Shown here one piece after another: positions 1 to 6,776 of a DNA stretch of 47,612 bases. This stretch comes from Helicobacter sp. (GTDB taxonomy: Bacteria; Campylobacterota; Campylobacteria; Campylobacterales; Helicobacteraceae): assembly GCF_022511165.1 (NCBI RefSeq), contig NZ_JAFLSB010000008.1, forward strand, positions 1 through 47,612, in the 5' to 3' direction. The position numbers were made by a program, and so were the translations under genes. A model generated the notes under the pieces. That model ran no database searches and was not told the DNA's origin. It saw only the letters and a list, made by a program, of their open reading frames with translations. The stretch's first letter is position 1; every line of letters begins with the position of its first letter.

Positions 1-654
1 AGCCTCAAGCTGAGTTTTTAGCACTACCCATTGCACATTTTCGCTACAAGGGGGAGTTGTTAAACTTCCCATAAACTCATAATATGCTTTAGATTCAGGC
101 AATAAAGCACTTATATTAACTTTTTCAAGCTTTTTAGATTTGCCAGCAGCTTGAGGGAGGTTTTTGAAAACTTTTTCAAATGCCTTGTTTTCTGCTCCTT
201 CATTAAAAAGCACACCAACAACAAGTAAATTTCCCTTATCATTTTTATGCACAAAATGCGCTTCAAGTGGGAATTTCACGCCATCAATTTGATTTTCAGA
301 TGGGGTATGAAAGTGAAATTGCACTAGCTCATACACGACACCATTAAAAGTTATGCTTGAAGCACCACCATCTACATTCACTTGAATCGTATGCCCATTA
401 TTGACAATATCTTTTGTGTTATTTGCATATGCAAAAGCCACATCTTGCTTTGTTTTCTTTGCTTTAGAAGTGATAATATCAATAGGTGTTTGTGCCTTAC
501 CTACTTTGCATAGCGCAAACTGCTTATCAAGATCTCCCCAATGTTTAGGACCTTTATCCTCGCTGTAATCCCAATGCACACCCTCACTTGCCCACGCACC
601 TACGCTTAATGCAAATGCAACAGAAAGTGAGCAAAACAACTTACTCTTTAACAT
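1..654 (-). CDS. Periplasmic alpha-carbonic anhydrase (3' end outside window)
   Basis: This gene runs off the left edge and encodes at least 218 residues. The start is the ATG at 654, preceded by a strong AAGGAGAAGGA ribosome site. Residues 1-20 form a Sec signal peptide (MLKSKLFCSLSVAFALSVGA, cleaved near AWA). The mature part shows alpha-class carbonic anhydrase motifs: HWGDLD, the zinc ligands in FHFHTPSEN and EAHFVHKND, and the substrate-pocket region SLTTPPCSE. The enzyme interconverts CO2 and bicarbonate in the periplasm; in H. pylori the alpha enzyme buffers that compartment during acid stress. It lies downstream of ruvB on the same strand, but a 156-base gap with its own AT-rich upstream region suggests separate transcription. 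The identification is firm; only the extreme C-terminus is not visible. Confidence 0.93.
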   Translation of the reverse strand, partial: MLKSKLFCSLSVAFALSVGAWASEGVHWDYSEDKGPKHWGDLDKQFALCKVGKAQTPIDIITSKAKKTKQDVAFAYANNTKDIVNNGHTIQVNVDGGASSITFNGVVYELVQFHFHTPSENQIDGVKFPLEAHFVHKNDKGNLLVVGVLFNEGAENKAFEKVFKNLPQAAGKSKKLEKVNISALLPESKAYYEFMGSLTTPPCSENVQWVVLKTQLEA

Positions 655-679
655 TCCTTCTCCTTTGTATTTTTGAAAT

Positions 680-724
680 AGGCTTATATTCTATGTGATT
701 TTTTCTTAAATTTTTTATAAGCCT
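680..724. promoter_or_regulatory. Inverted repeat upstream of the carbonic anhydrase gene
   Basis: AGGCTTATA at 680-688 is matched by TATAAGCCT at 716-724, perfect 9-base arms with a 27-base spacer. It lies 26-70 bases upstream of the carbonic anhydrase ATG and overlaps TATA-rich candidate -10 sequence. It could be a 5' leader stem or an operator. No T-run follows it, so a ruvB terminator is less likely. Confidence 0.35.
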
Positions 725-810
725 CGATTCTTTTTTCATTAAATTATTTAAAAAACCCAAAAATATACACAATAATAAAATATTTAAATCATTATTAAAG
801 CTTTATAAAG

Positions 811-1872
811 TTAAAAAAGTGTTTTTTGCGTAATATGTGGAATCTGCAATAATTCATAGGTTTTGGGTGTCGCTATACGCCCTTTTGCTGTGCGCTCCAA
901 GTAGGCATTCACTAATAAATAAGGTTCAATCACATCTTCAATTGTCGCTTCATCTTCGCTCATAGCCGCTGCAATTGTATTAAGCCCTATGGGTTTGCCT
1001 TGAGCCTGTGCTAAAATATTTAAGTAGCGCAAATCAAGCTCATCAAAACCAAGCTCATTCACGCCTAGCTCATTGAGTGCATATTGCACACATTTAAGGC
1101 TTATTTCGCTTTCTTTAGCATATATGCCTACATCTGCAAAATCCCTCACTCTGCGTAATAGTCGCAGGGCTATACGTGGCGTGCCTCTTGAACGACGTGC
1201 AATCTCATCTGCCCCGCTTTGGGCGAGATTCTTATTAAGTTTTCTTGCCGCAATAGATACGATACGCGCAAGCTCATCTGCTTCATAAAATTGCAAACGA
1301 AAGCTCATACCAAATCTATCACGCAAAGGATTTGAGAGCATACCCGCACGAGTTGTCGCTCCAATAAGTGTAAAAGGCGCAATATCAAGCTTTATTGTCT
1401 GTGCAGCAGGACCAGAACCAATGATAATATCAAGGCGAAAATCCTCCATTGCAGGATAAAGAATCTCCTCAATTGCAGGGCTTAGACGATGAATCTCATC
1501 AATAAATAAAATATCCCCCTCGCTCAAATTTGTTAAAATCGCCGCCAAATCCCCCGCTTTTTCTATCATAGGCGCTGCACTCACTTTGATATTACTCCCC
1601 ATTTGATTGGCAATAATATAGCTTAATGTCGTCTTGCCAAGCCCAGGGGGTCCAAAAAAAAGAATATGGTCAAGACATTCTCCACGTTTTTTACTTGCCT
1701 CAATGGCGATTTGAAGATTTTTTTTAATTTTTTCTTGCCCGATGTATTCTTCCCATACGCTTGGGCGCAAGGAAGATTCTTGAGTGATTTCAAAATTAAT
1801 CTTTTCTACCTCAACAATACGATTAATTTCTGCACTTTGAGCCTGTGATTTTTGCAATGAAATTTTTTCCAT
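811..1872 (-). CDS. ruvB: Holliday junction branch migration ATPase RuvB
   Basis: This encodes the hexameric AAA+ motor that drives branch migration of Holliday junctions with RuvA. It shows Walker A FGPPGLGKTT, Walker B ILFIDEIHRL, the sensor region GATTRAGMLSNPLRDRFG and a C-terminal winged-helix part ending near IPHITQKTLF. The frame is open for 11 more codons upstream, but the ATG at 1872 is the right start. It begins the conserved protein (MEKISLQ) and overlaps the panB stop by one base (TAATG), implying translational coupling. Length is 353 residues, slightly longer than the usual ~335 because of the N-terminal leader. ruvA is about 4.3 kb upstream in the same run, not adjacent. Confidence 0.97.
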   Translation of the reverse strand: MEKISLQKSQAQSAEINRIVEVEKINFEITQESSLRPSVWEEYIGQEKIKKNLQIAIEASKKRGECLDHILFFGPPGLGKTTLSYIIANQMGSNIKVSAAPMIEKAGDLAAILTNLSEGDILFIDEIHRLSPAIEEILYPAMEDFRLDIIIGSGPAAQTIKLDIAPFTLIGATTRAGMLSNPLRDRFGMSFRLQFYEADELARIVSIAARKLNKNLAQSGADEIARRSRGTPRIALRLLRRVRDFADVGIYAKESEISLKCVQYALNELGVNELGFDELDLRYLNILAQAQGKPIGLNTIAAAMSEDEATIEDVIEPYLLVNAYLERTAKGRIATPKTYELLQIPHITQKTLF

Positions 1873-2666
1873 TAATAACTCTCTTGGCTGCTTGGAAATG
1901 CACAAGTTTTTACATCATTAGCATAATTTCGTATGGCTTCTTTAAGCATTGCCTTTCCATTGCAATAACGGCGCACAAATTTAGGCTTAAAAGTATCAAA
2001 AAAGCCAAAGGCATCACTCCATACAAGAATCTGTCCATCACACTCTACCCCCGCGCCAATGCCAATAGTAGGCACTTGCACAGCTTTTGTAATAGCACTG
2101 CCACATTCTTTACTCACACCTTCTATGAGGATTCCAAATGCTCCGGCTTCTTGCATAGCAAGGGCAGTTTCTATAAGCTCTTTCTGCTGTGCGCTCTCTT
2201 TGCCTTTAACCTTGAATCCCCCATCAAAGCGCATAAATTGTGGTTTCAAACCAATATGTGCCATAATAGCAAAGCCCTCATCACATAGTGCCTTGATTAG
2301 GGGAAGTTTGTCCATTCCTACTTCAAGCTTGAGAGCATCTGCACTTGTGTGCTTATAGAATCTTCGCGCATTTTTAAGGGCTTCTTTGATAGTAATATAA
2401 CTCCCAAATGGCATATCCGCAATGACAAAAGAATGCTTCACGCCCCTACATACTGCTTTTGTGTGATAAATCATTTCTTTGGTTTTAAGAGTGAGTGTAT
2501 CATTTTGTCCGCCAAAGCTCATATTCAAACTATCGCCCACTAAAATCACATCGACTTCACCATCAAAAATATGCGCCATAAGCGCATCATAAGCCGTGAT
2601 AGCTGTAATTTTCTCCACCCCTTTTTTTGCCTTTAGCTCATTAAGATTCATTTTTTTTTCAAGCAT
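1872..2666 (-). CDS. panB: 3-methyl-2-oxobutanoate hydroxymethyltransferase
   Basis: PanB adds a hydroxymethyl group from methylene-tetrahydrofolate to ketoisovalerate, giving ketopantoate for pantothenate and CoA synthesis. The 264-residue length is normal. Family motifs are visible: ITAYDALMA near the N-terminus, VGDSLNMSFGG, ADMPFGSY, LKLEVG, MAHIGLKPQ and IGIGAG with the following DGQILVWSDAFG. The ATG at 2666 has a good GGAAGGAGAAGGA ribosome site directly upstream, so it is preferred over the ATG five codons later. Its stop overlaps the ruvB start. The gene follows lgt by 91 bases. Confidence 0.96.
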   Translation of the reverse strand: MLEKKMNLNELKAKKGVEKITAITAYDALMAHIFDGEVDVILVGDSLNMSFGGQNDTLTLKTKEMIYHTKAVCRGVKHSFVIADMPFGSYITIKEALKNARRFYKHTSADALKLEVGMDKLPLIKALCDEGFAIMAHIGLKPQFMRFDGGFKVKGKESAQQKELIETALAMQEAGAFGILIEGVSKECGSAITKAVQVPTIGIGAGVECDGQILVWSDAFGFFDTFKPKFVRRYCNGKAMLKEAIRNYANDVKTCAFPSSQESY

Positions 2667-2757
2667 TCCTTCTCCTTCCGCTCTTTAAGCATTGCTGAGT
2701 AACTTCATAAATCACTGCACATACTACCATAGCAATATCTATATATCCTAAAGAGGT

Positions 2758-3648
2758 TCATTTTTTATTTGATTTTTTATGAGTTTTTTCTAAAGCAATA
2801 GGCGATAAAATAGGCTTTTGCCTTATCACAATAAACCAAAGCACGACACTTATCCCAAACATCACAAGACTTAGAATCTGCCCCATTGACAAACCAAGAG
2901 CAAAATATCCCATCTGCGCATCTGCCTCTCTAAAATACTCGCACATAAATCTTGCAAAAGCATATAATGCACCATAAGCTACAATCAACATACCGGGCTT
3001 TTTGCTCCATTTAAGCACACAAAGCAGGGCAATAAAAACAAGCACTCCCTCGCCCAAAGCCTCAAAAAGCTGACTAGGATAGCGCAATTCTCCATTAACG
3101 AGTATGCCCACACTTCTCCCAAAGCTATTATCCTCCACGATACGTCCATAAAGCTCGTGATTAAAAAAATTACCCAAACGCCCAAATACATAACCCAAGG
3201 GGATAGAAACCGCGGAGAGATCCATAAAAGTCCAAAAAGGCTGCTTCTTAAAATGGCAAAATAAAAATGCCCCAATGAGAAAGCCAAGCACTGCTCCGTG
3301 ATAGCTAAAGCCACTAATGCCCACGAATGTGCCATTGTAGTAGGGATTAAACATCTGCCAAGGCTGCAAAAGATACTCCCATCTCTGCGGGGAATATACA
3401 AGTATGTAGCCAATGCGCCCCCCTAGAATCACACCTATTTCAACCCAAATAAAAAAACTATCAAGCTGCTCTTGGCTCACAGGAAAACGCGCATTATTAT
3501 ATTTCACAAAGCACTTTGCAATAGCAAGAGCAATAAGCATAGCACCCACATACATAATGCCATACCAATGTACATTGATACCAAAAGCCTCAAATGCGAT
3601 AGGATTGATATAGTCATAGATTCTATTCCATATGCTATATTGCTCCAA
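2758..3648 (-). CDS. lgt: Phosphatidylglycerol--prolipoprotein diacylglyceryl transferase
   Basis: Lgt moves diacylglycerol from phosphatidylglycerol onto the lipobox cysteine of prolipoproteins at the inner membrane. The window encodes several substrates (lipoproteins at 13.1, 24.3, 25.5, 38.6 and 41.8 kb). The 296-residue protein is polytopic and carries HWYGIMY at the N-terminus, GGRIGYIL, SFHGAV-like SYHGAV, and the signature GRLGNFFNHELYGR. Translation appears to start at TTG 3648, immediately after the TAG stop of the upstream STAS-like gene and in the same frame. The GGAGG ribosome site lies inside the last codons of that gene, five bases before the TTG. The product is certain; the odd start is discussed in the findings. 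Confidence 0.96.
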   Translation of the reverse strand: MEQYSIWNRIYDYINPIAFEAFGINVHWYGIMYVGAMLIALAIAKCFVKYNNARFPVSQEQLDSFFIWVEIGVILGGRIGYILVYSPQRWEYLLQPWQMFNPYYNGTFVGISGFSYHGAVLGFLIGAFLFCHFKKQPFWTFMDLSAVSIPLGYVFGRLGNFFNHELYGRIVEDNSFGRSVGILVNGELRYPSQLFEALGEGVLVFIALLCVLKWSKKPGMLIVAYGALYAFARFMCEYFREADAQMGYFALGLSMGQILSLVMFGISVVLWFIVIRQKPILSPIALEKTHKKSNKK

Positions 3649-3966
3649 CTATACCTCCATAATTTTGATTTTAAATTCATCAATTAAATCAATTTCTTCA
3701 AAAAACATAAATAATCTCAAATCATCAACGACAATTTCTATGCTTATCTTGTCTACATCGCGTAATTTAAATAAATAGCCCAACACATAAGAATTAATAG
3801 GATAGGCTTTAGTGAAAAAGATTCGAAGGAGATGGTGTTCAGCCAAAAACTGCGGAAGAAGATTTTCTAGCTCAATTTTAAAAGTCAAAAATGCATCATA
3901 GGTTTTAAGCTTCCCTGTGCTACATATCATCTGCAAATCATTAATGTTTTGAACACTTAGTGCCAT
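3649..3966 (-). CDS. STAS-like domain protein (anti-sigma-factor-antagonist type)
   Basis: A single-domain protein of 105 residues with alternating strands and helices like a STAS fold. The segment LRIFFTKAYPINSYVLGYLFKL (residues 47-68, split here only for naming) matches the family pattern of a beta strand followed by the helix that carries the phosphorylatable Ser; Ser59 is the candidate. Strand ISIEIVV and the terminal LIDEFKIKI also fit. The family normally binds an RsbW-type kinase, and such a gene lies 43 bases upstream. The start is ATG 3966 with AAGGA seven bases before. The gene ends with TAG immediately before the lgt TTG. The STAS assignment comes from fold-pattern reading, and the partner is inferred from adjacency. 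Confidence 0.6.
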   Translation of the reverse strand: MALSVQNINDLQMICSTGKLKTYDAFLTFKIELENLLPQFLAEHHLLRIFFTKAYPINSYVLGYLFKLRDVDKISIEIVVDDLRLFMFFEEIDLIDEFKIKIMEV

Positions 3967-4009
3967 TTTATTCCTTTCAATAAACTATTATAACAAAAAT
4001 GTGTAGCAT

Positions 4010-4543
4010 TCAATGAGTTTCTTTTCTTAATAAAGGCATATATAATGTTACTATGCCTTTTGATAGCCCATAATACACTCTTATGCGCGTTTGTGCTAGA
4101 CAAAATTTAATAATGCGCTCCCCTCTTCCACCTAAAACTCTCATCATAGGAGTTTTATGCATTTTATAGCAAGGCTTAAAAGGAAAGGTAAAAGTCATAA
4201 GAATCTGTGTGGGTTTTATCACTAACATACAAGCAATATATGATTTACGCAATAAATACGAGGTATTGTTTCTCCTTGTAGAATGCGTACGTGATGATGT
4301 TGGAAGCGATGCAAAGTGCGAAGTGTGAGATTGAGGTAAAGGCTTATACACAGAGGGCTTTATATAAAACTCTTTTTTACTTATGCGTTGTATATGATGC
4401 TCAATGATATTATGCACACATTCACATAATGCAAGTCCTATCTCATCAAGATTTTGTGCCTTAGGAATGTGAGATTCTACCCACGCAAGAAAGGGAGCTA
4501 CTGCTAATAAATCACCCTCAAAATGCGTGCGGTAGATTCTCAT
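4010..4543 (-). CDS. RsbW-like ATPase/anti-sigma-type regulator, atypical
   Basis: This 177-residue protein resembles HATPase_c_2 serine kinases such as RsbW and SpoIIAB. Residues 32-51 give the N-box pattern (ECVHNIIEHH, with Glu41, Asn45, His49). Residues 138-145 give a G-box (GGRGERII), followed by the usual strand-turn-strand end (IRVYY...GIVTLYMPL). Two things are odd. Residues ~57-105 are a Ser/His/Pro-rich, apparently unstructured insert between the N-box and the later strands. The DxGxG box expected before the G-box is not recognisable (LMTFTFPFKP lies there). It may therefore bind partners without normal kinase activity. Its ATG directly follows the chemoreceptor stop (TAA then ATG), and the STAS-like gene follows. 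No sigma-B is known in Helicobacter, so its target is open. Confidence 0.6.
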   Translation of the reverse strand: MRIYRTHFEGDLLAVAPFLAWVESHIPKAQNLDEIGLALCECVHNIIEHHIQRISKKEFYIKPSVYKPLPQSHTSHFASLPTSSRTHSTRRNNTSYLLRKSYIACMLVIKPTQILMTFTFPFKPCYKMHKTPMMRVLGGRGERIIKFCLAQTRIRVYYGLSKGIVTLYMPLLRKETH

Positions 4544-6142
4544 TTAGGTTCTAAATTTACTAATTGCATCATCAAGCTCTTTTGCCTTAGCTGACATATC
4601 ATTAGCAATCTTTTGTATATTATGCCCTACGCTTTGAGTTGTCTCTGAAGATTTAGCAATCTCTTGCATCATCTCTGCTAATTCTTTCGTGCTATGGGCA
4701 ATAGAGGTGCTAATATCTTTGAGATGTATCGCATTTTGCTTTGTCGATGCAAGCTTATCGTGTGTATTATGAACTTCATCAATAAGCGGTGTAGTTTTAC
4801 CTGTAATTTCTATCATATTTTCTGCTGTATCCTTAATACTTGTCCCCATATCATCAATGCTTTGTGTTACAAGATTCACATTTGCAGCAATCTCATTGAG
4901 TGATTTTTGGGTGCGTTCAGCGAGTTTTCGCACTTCATCAGCCACCACCGCAAAGCCTCGCCCGTGCTCTCCTGCACGTGCAGCTTCAATGGCAGCATTC
5001 AAGGCTAAGAGATTAGTCTGATCGGCAATATCACTAATAATAGAAAGCACTGATTTAATTTGTTCAGCGTGTCCTATCAGCTCTTCTACACGATCTAAAA
5101 TCTCCTGCTGATTTTGTGCAGAAGATGAGATGAGTTCGACAGAATTTTGGAGATTACTCACAAATTCATCAAGGGTTGTTTCAGTTTGCTCAATTTCATT
5201 TTTAGTAGCATTAGCAATCTGCTCGGCATTATCAAGATTCTCACTGACTTTATAGGCTAAAGCATTGACTTTATCGACAAGCTCAAATTGCTCATCAGAA
5301 TTTTTTGATAATGTATTTGATACATCAAGCAATCCACCGCAAGCTTGCATATTTTCCTCGCTCACGCGTTTGCTTACTGAAATCGTCTCTTGTATAGTTT
5401 GAATAAACTTATTAACATAACCTGAAGTAATACCCACTTCATCATTGCGTTTAATAGCAATACGTTTCGTAAGATCCCCGCTCCCTCCTTCTGTAAGATC
5501 TTTTGCCATATCACGCAAACTATTAAGCGGCTTGACGAGTTCTTTTTCAAAAAACACATAAAGCCCAAACAATGCCAACACACCTGCTACAAACATAGTA
5601 AGCAAAAGAGAATCTTCATTATTACTAATTTGCTCATAAAAACCTTCAGTTGAGATTTTAAGCTCAAGCACACCAAGCACATCGCCATCTTCCACTGCTC
5701 CATATTGATGGCAAGTCAAACAAGTTTCATTAGCAACAAGAGGCTTAAGAAATACCACGCTATGCTCATTACCATCATAATTTTCTTTCAAGCGAGCTTG
5801 TTTATCCTCAAAAACCTCCACAATCTCCTTTTCATCACTCACTTTATCATTCATACCAAAGAGATCAATCACGCTTTGACTTTTATGAATCTTAAGGGTA
5901 AGCACACCTGGAATCTTAGCTGCTTCATTCAATCCCGCATCAATCATCTCTCTTGTTCCCATATTCATACTCATACGCACGGTTTGAAAAACCGAATCCC
6001 CAAGCATTTGTGCATTTTTCTTGCTCTCTTTTGCTGCCATACCCTGAAAACCTGAAGCGATAATGCCATAAAGTATGCCAAAACCAATAATGATAAATAT
6101 CAACAATGTAAAAAGTACTTTAGCTCGAAATGTTTGTAACAT
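4544..6142 (-). CDS. Methyl-accepting chemotaxis protein with periplasmic c-type haem motif
   Basis: A 532-residue transmembrane chemoreceptor. TM1 is about residues 8-28, the periplasmic sensor 29-178, TM2 179-198, then a HAMP domain (~199-250) and a long coiled-coil signalling domain. The conserved hairpin tip is GRGFAVVADEVRKLAERTQ. The sensor carries a CxxCH motif (Cys141, Cys144, His145 in NETCLTCHQ), the signature for covalent haem attachment. It resembles the Tll0287/DUF3365-type sensors and the c-haem chemoreceptors known in Geobacter. A redox, oxygen or NO-sensing role is inferred. The start is ATG 6142 with AAAGGAGAG upstream. It is followed without a gap by the RsbW-like gene. No C-terminal CheR-tethering pentapeptide is seen. 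Confidence 0.9.
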   Translation of the reverse strand: MLQTFRAKVLFTLLIFIIIGFGILYGIIASGFQGMAAKESKKNAQMLGDSVFQTVRMSMNMGTREMIDAGLNEAAKIPGVLTLKIHKSQSVIDLFGMNDKVSDEKEIVEVFEDKQARLKENYDGNEHSVVFLKPLVANETCLTCHQYGAVEDGDVLGVLELKISTEGFYEQISNNEDSLLLTMFVAGVLALFGLYVFFEKELVKPLNSLRDMAKDLTEGGSGDLTKRIAIKRNDEVGITSGYVNKFIQTIQETISVSKRVSEENMQACGGLLDVSNTLSKNSDEQFELVDKVNALAYKVSENLDNAEQIANATKNEIEQTETTLDEFVSNLQNSVELISSSAQNQQEILDRVEELIGHAEQIKSVLSIISDIADQTNLLALNAAIEAARAGEHGRGFAVVADEVRKLAERTQKSLNEIAANVNLVTQSIDDMGTSIKDTAENMIEITGKTTPLIDEVHNTHDKLASTKQNAIHLKDISTSIAHSTKELAEMMQEIAKSSETTQSVGHNIQKIANDMSAKAKELDDAISKFRT

Positions 6143-6158
6143 AACTCTCCTTTATCTA

Positions 6159-6173
6159 TTTAATTTAATTTAA
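6159..6173. repeat. (TTTAA)x3 tandem repeat between ruvA and the chemoreceptor gene
   Basis: Three perfect 5-base units fill the space between the ruvA stop and the chemoreceptor ribosome site (minus-strand transcription). Pentamer slippage here would change spacing in the 5' leader, not a reading frame. It is short and AT-rich, so it may be chance. Confidence 0.4.
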
Positions 6174-6776
6174 TTAAGCTAATTTTTTAAGTGCCTCTTT
6201 AAGCATTTCAGATACATTTGTAGCCTCTACACCCTTAAGCGCTCTACTTATATCATTTTCTTTAAAGCCGAGTGAGCGCAATGCCAAAGAAGCCTCATAT
6301 AAAAGATGATTTTGCGGAGCAACGCTTTGATTTTGCAATAACTCCGCAAAGAATCCTGCCACATCAACCATAATCTTTCCTGCACCTTTTGGACCAATGC
6401 CCGGAACTTTTTTGAGCGCATCAATATCTTTATTTGCAATAATCGTAGCAAAATATGTGGGCGTATAGGTTGAGAGAATAGCAAGGGCAACCTTAGGACC
6501 TACGCCATTAATCTTAATCAATCTCTCAAAAGTCTGCCTCTCCATATCATCAATAAAGCCAAAAAGCAAATGCGCATCTTCACGAATGATATGCGTGCAG
6601 ATGATTCTTACTTCTTTTTGTGATTGTGTCTCTATTTGTGCTCTTAATGCAGAAGTTGCATTAAGAGACATTTGCACCCCATAGACTACCCCTCCCACAT
6701 CAATCTCTACAAACATCGGCTCTAGTTTGCATACAATGCCTCTTAAGCCTACGATAAGATTCATTGGGGCGCTCAT
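6174..6776 (-). CDS. ruvA: Holliday junction-binding protein RuvA
   Basis: RuvA binds four-way DNA junctions as a tetramer and recruits RuvB. The protein starts with the OB-fold (NLIVGLRGIV), then has two helix-hairpin-helix segments (RLIKINGVGPKVALAIL and LKKVPGIGPKGAGKIM) and the C-terminal domain III (ASLALRSLGFKENDISRAL) that contacts RuvB. The frame is open nine codons further upstream, but the ATG at 6776 overlaps the fapA stop as ATGA and is the likely start, giving 200 residues; the ATG at 6764 is also possible. The arrangement suggests translational coupling to fapA. Confidence 0.95.
   Translation of the reverse strand: MSAPMNLIVGLRGIVCKLEPMFVEIDVGGVVYGVQMSLNATSALRAQIETQSQKEVRIICTHIIREDAHLLFGFIDDMERQTFERLIKINGVGPKVALAILSTYTPTYFATIIANKDIDALKKVPGIGPKGAGKIMVDVAGFFAELLQNQSVAPQNHLLYEASLALRSLGFKENDISRALKGVEATNVSEMLKEALKKLA

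Noticed and set aside
1845..2358. Plus-strand ORFs opposite panB
   Set aside because: They mirror the panB coding frame, with no ribosome site and no family pattern.
2667..2757. A hydrophobic reading in frame after the lgt stop, including a possible ATG peptide running into panB's ribosome site
   Set aside because: There is no ribosome site, it is only about 23 codons from its ATG, and it overlaps the panB Shine-Dalgarno; chance is sufficient.
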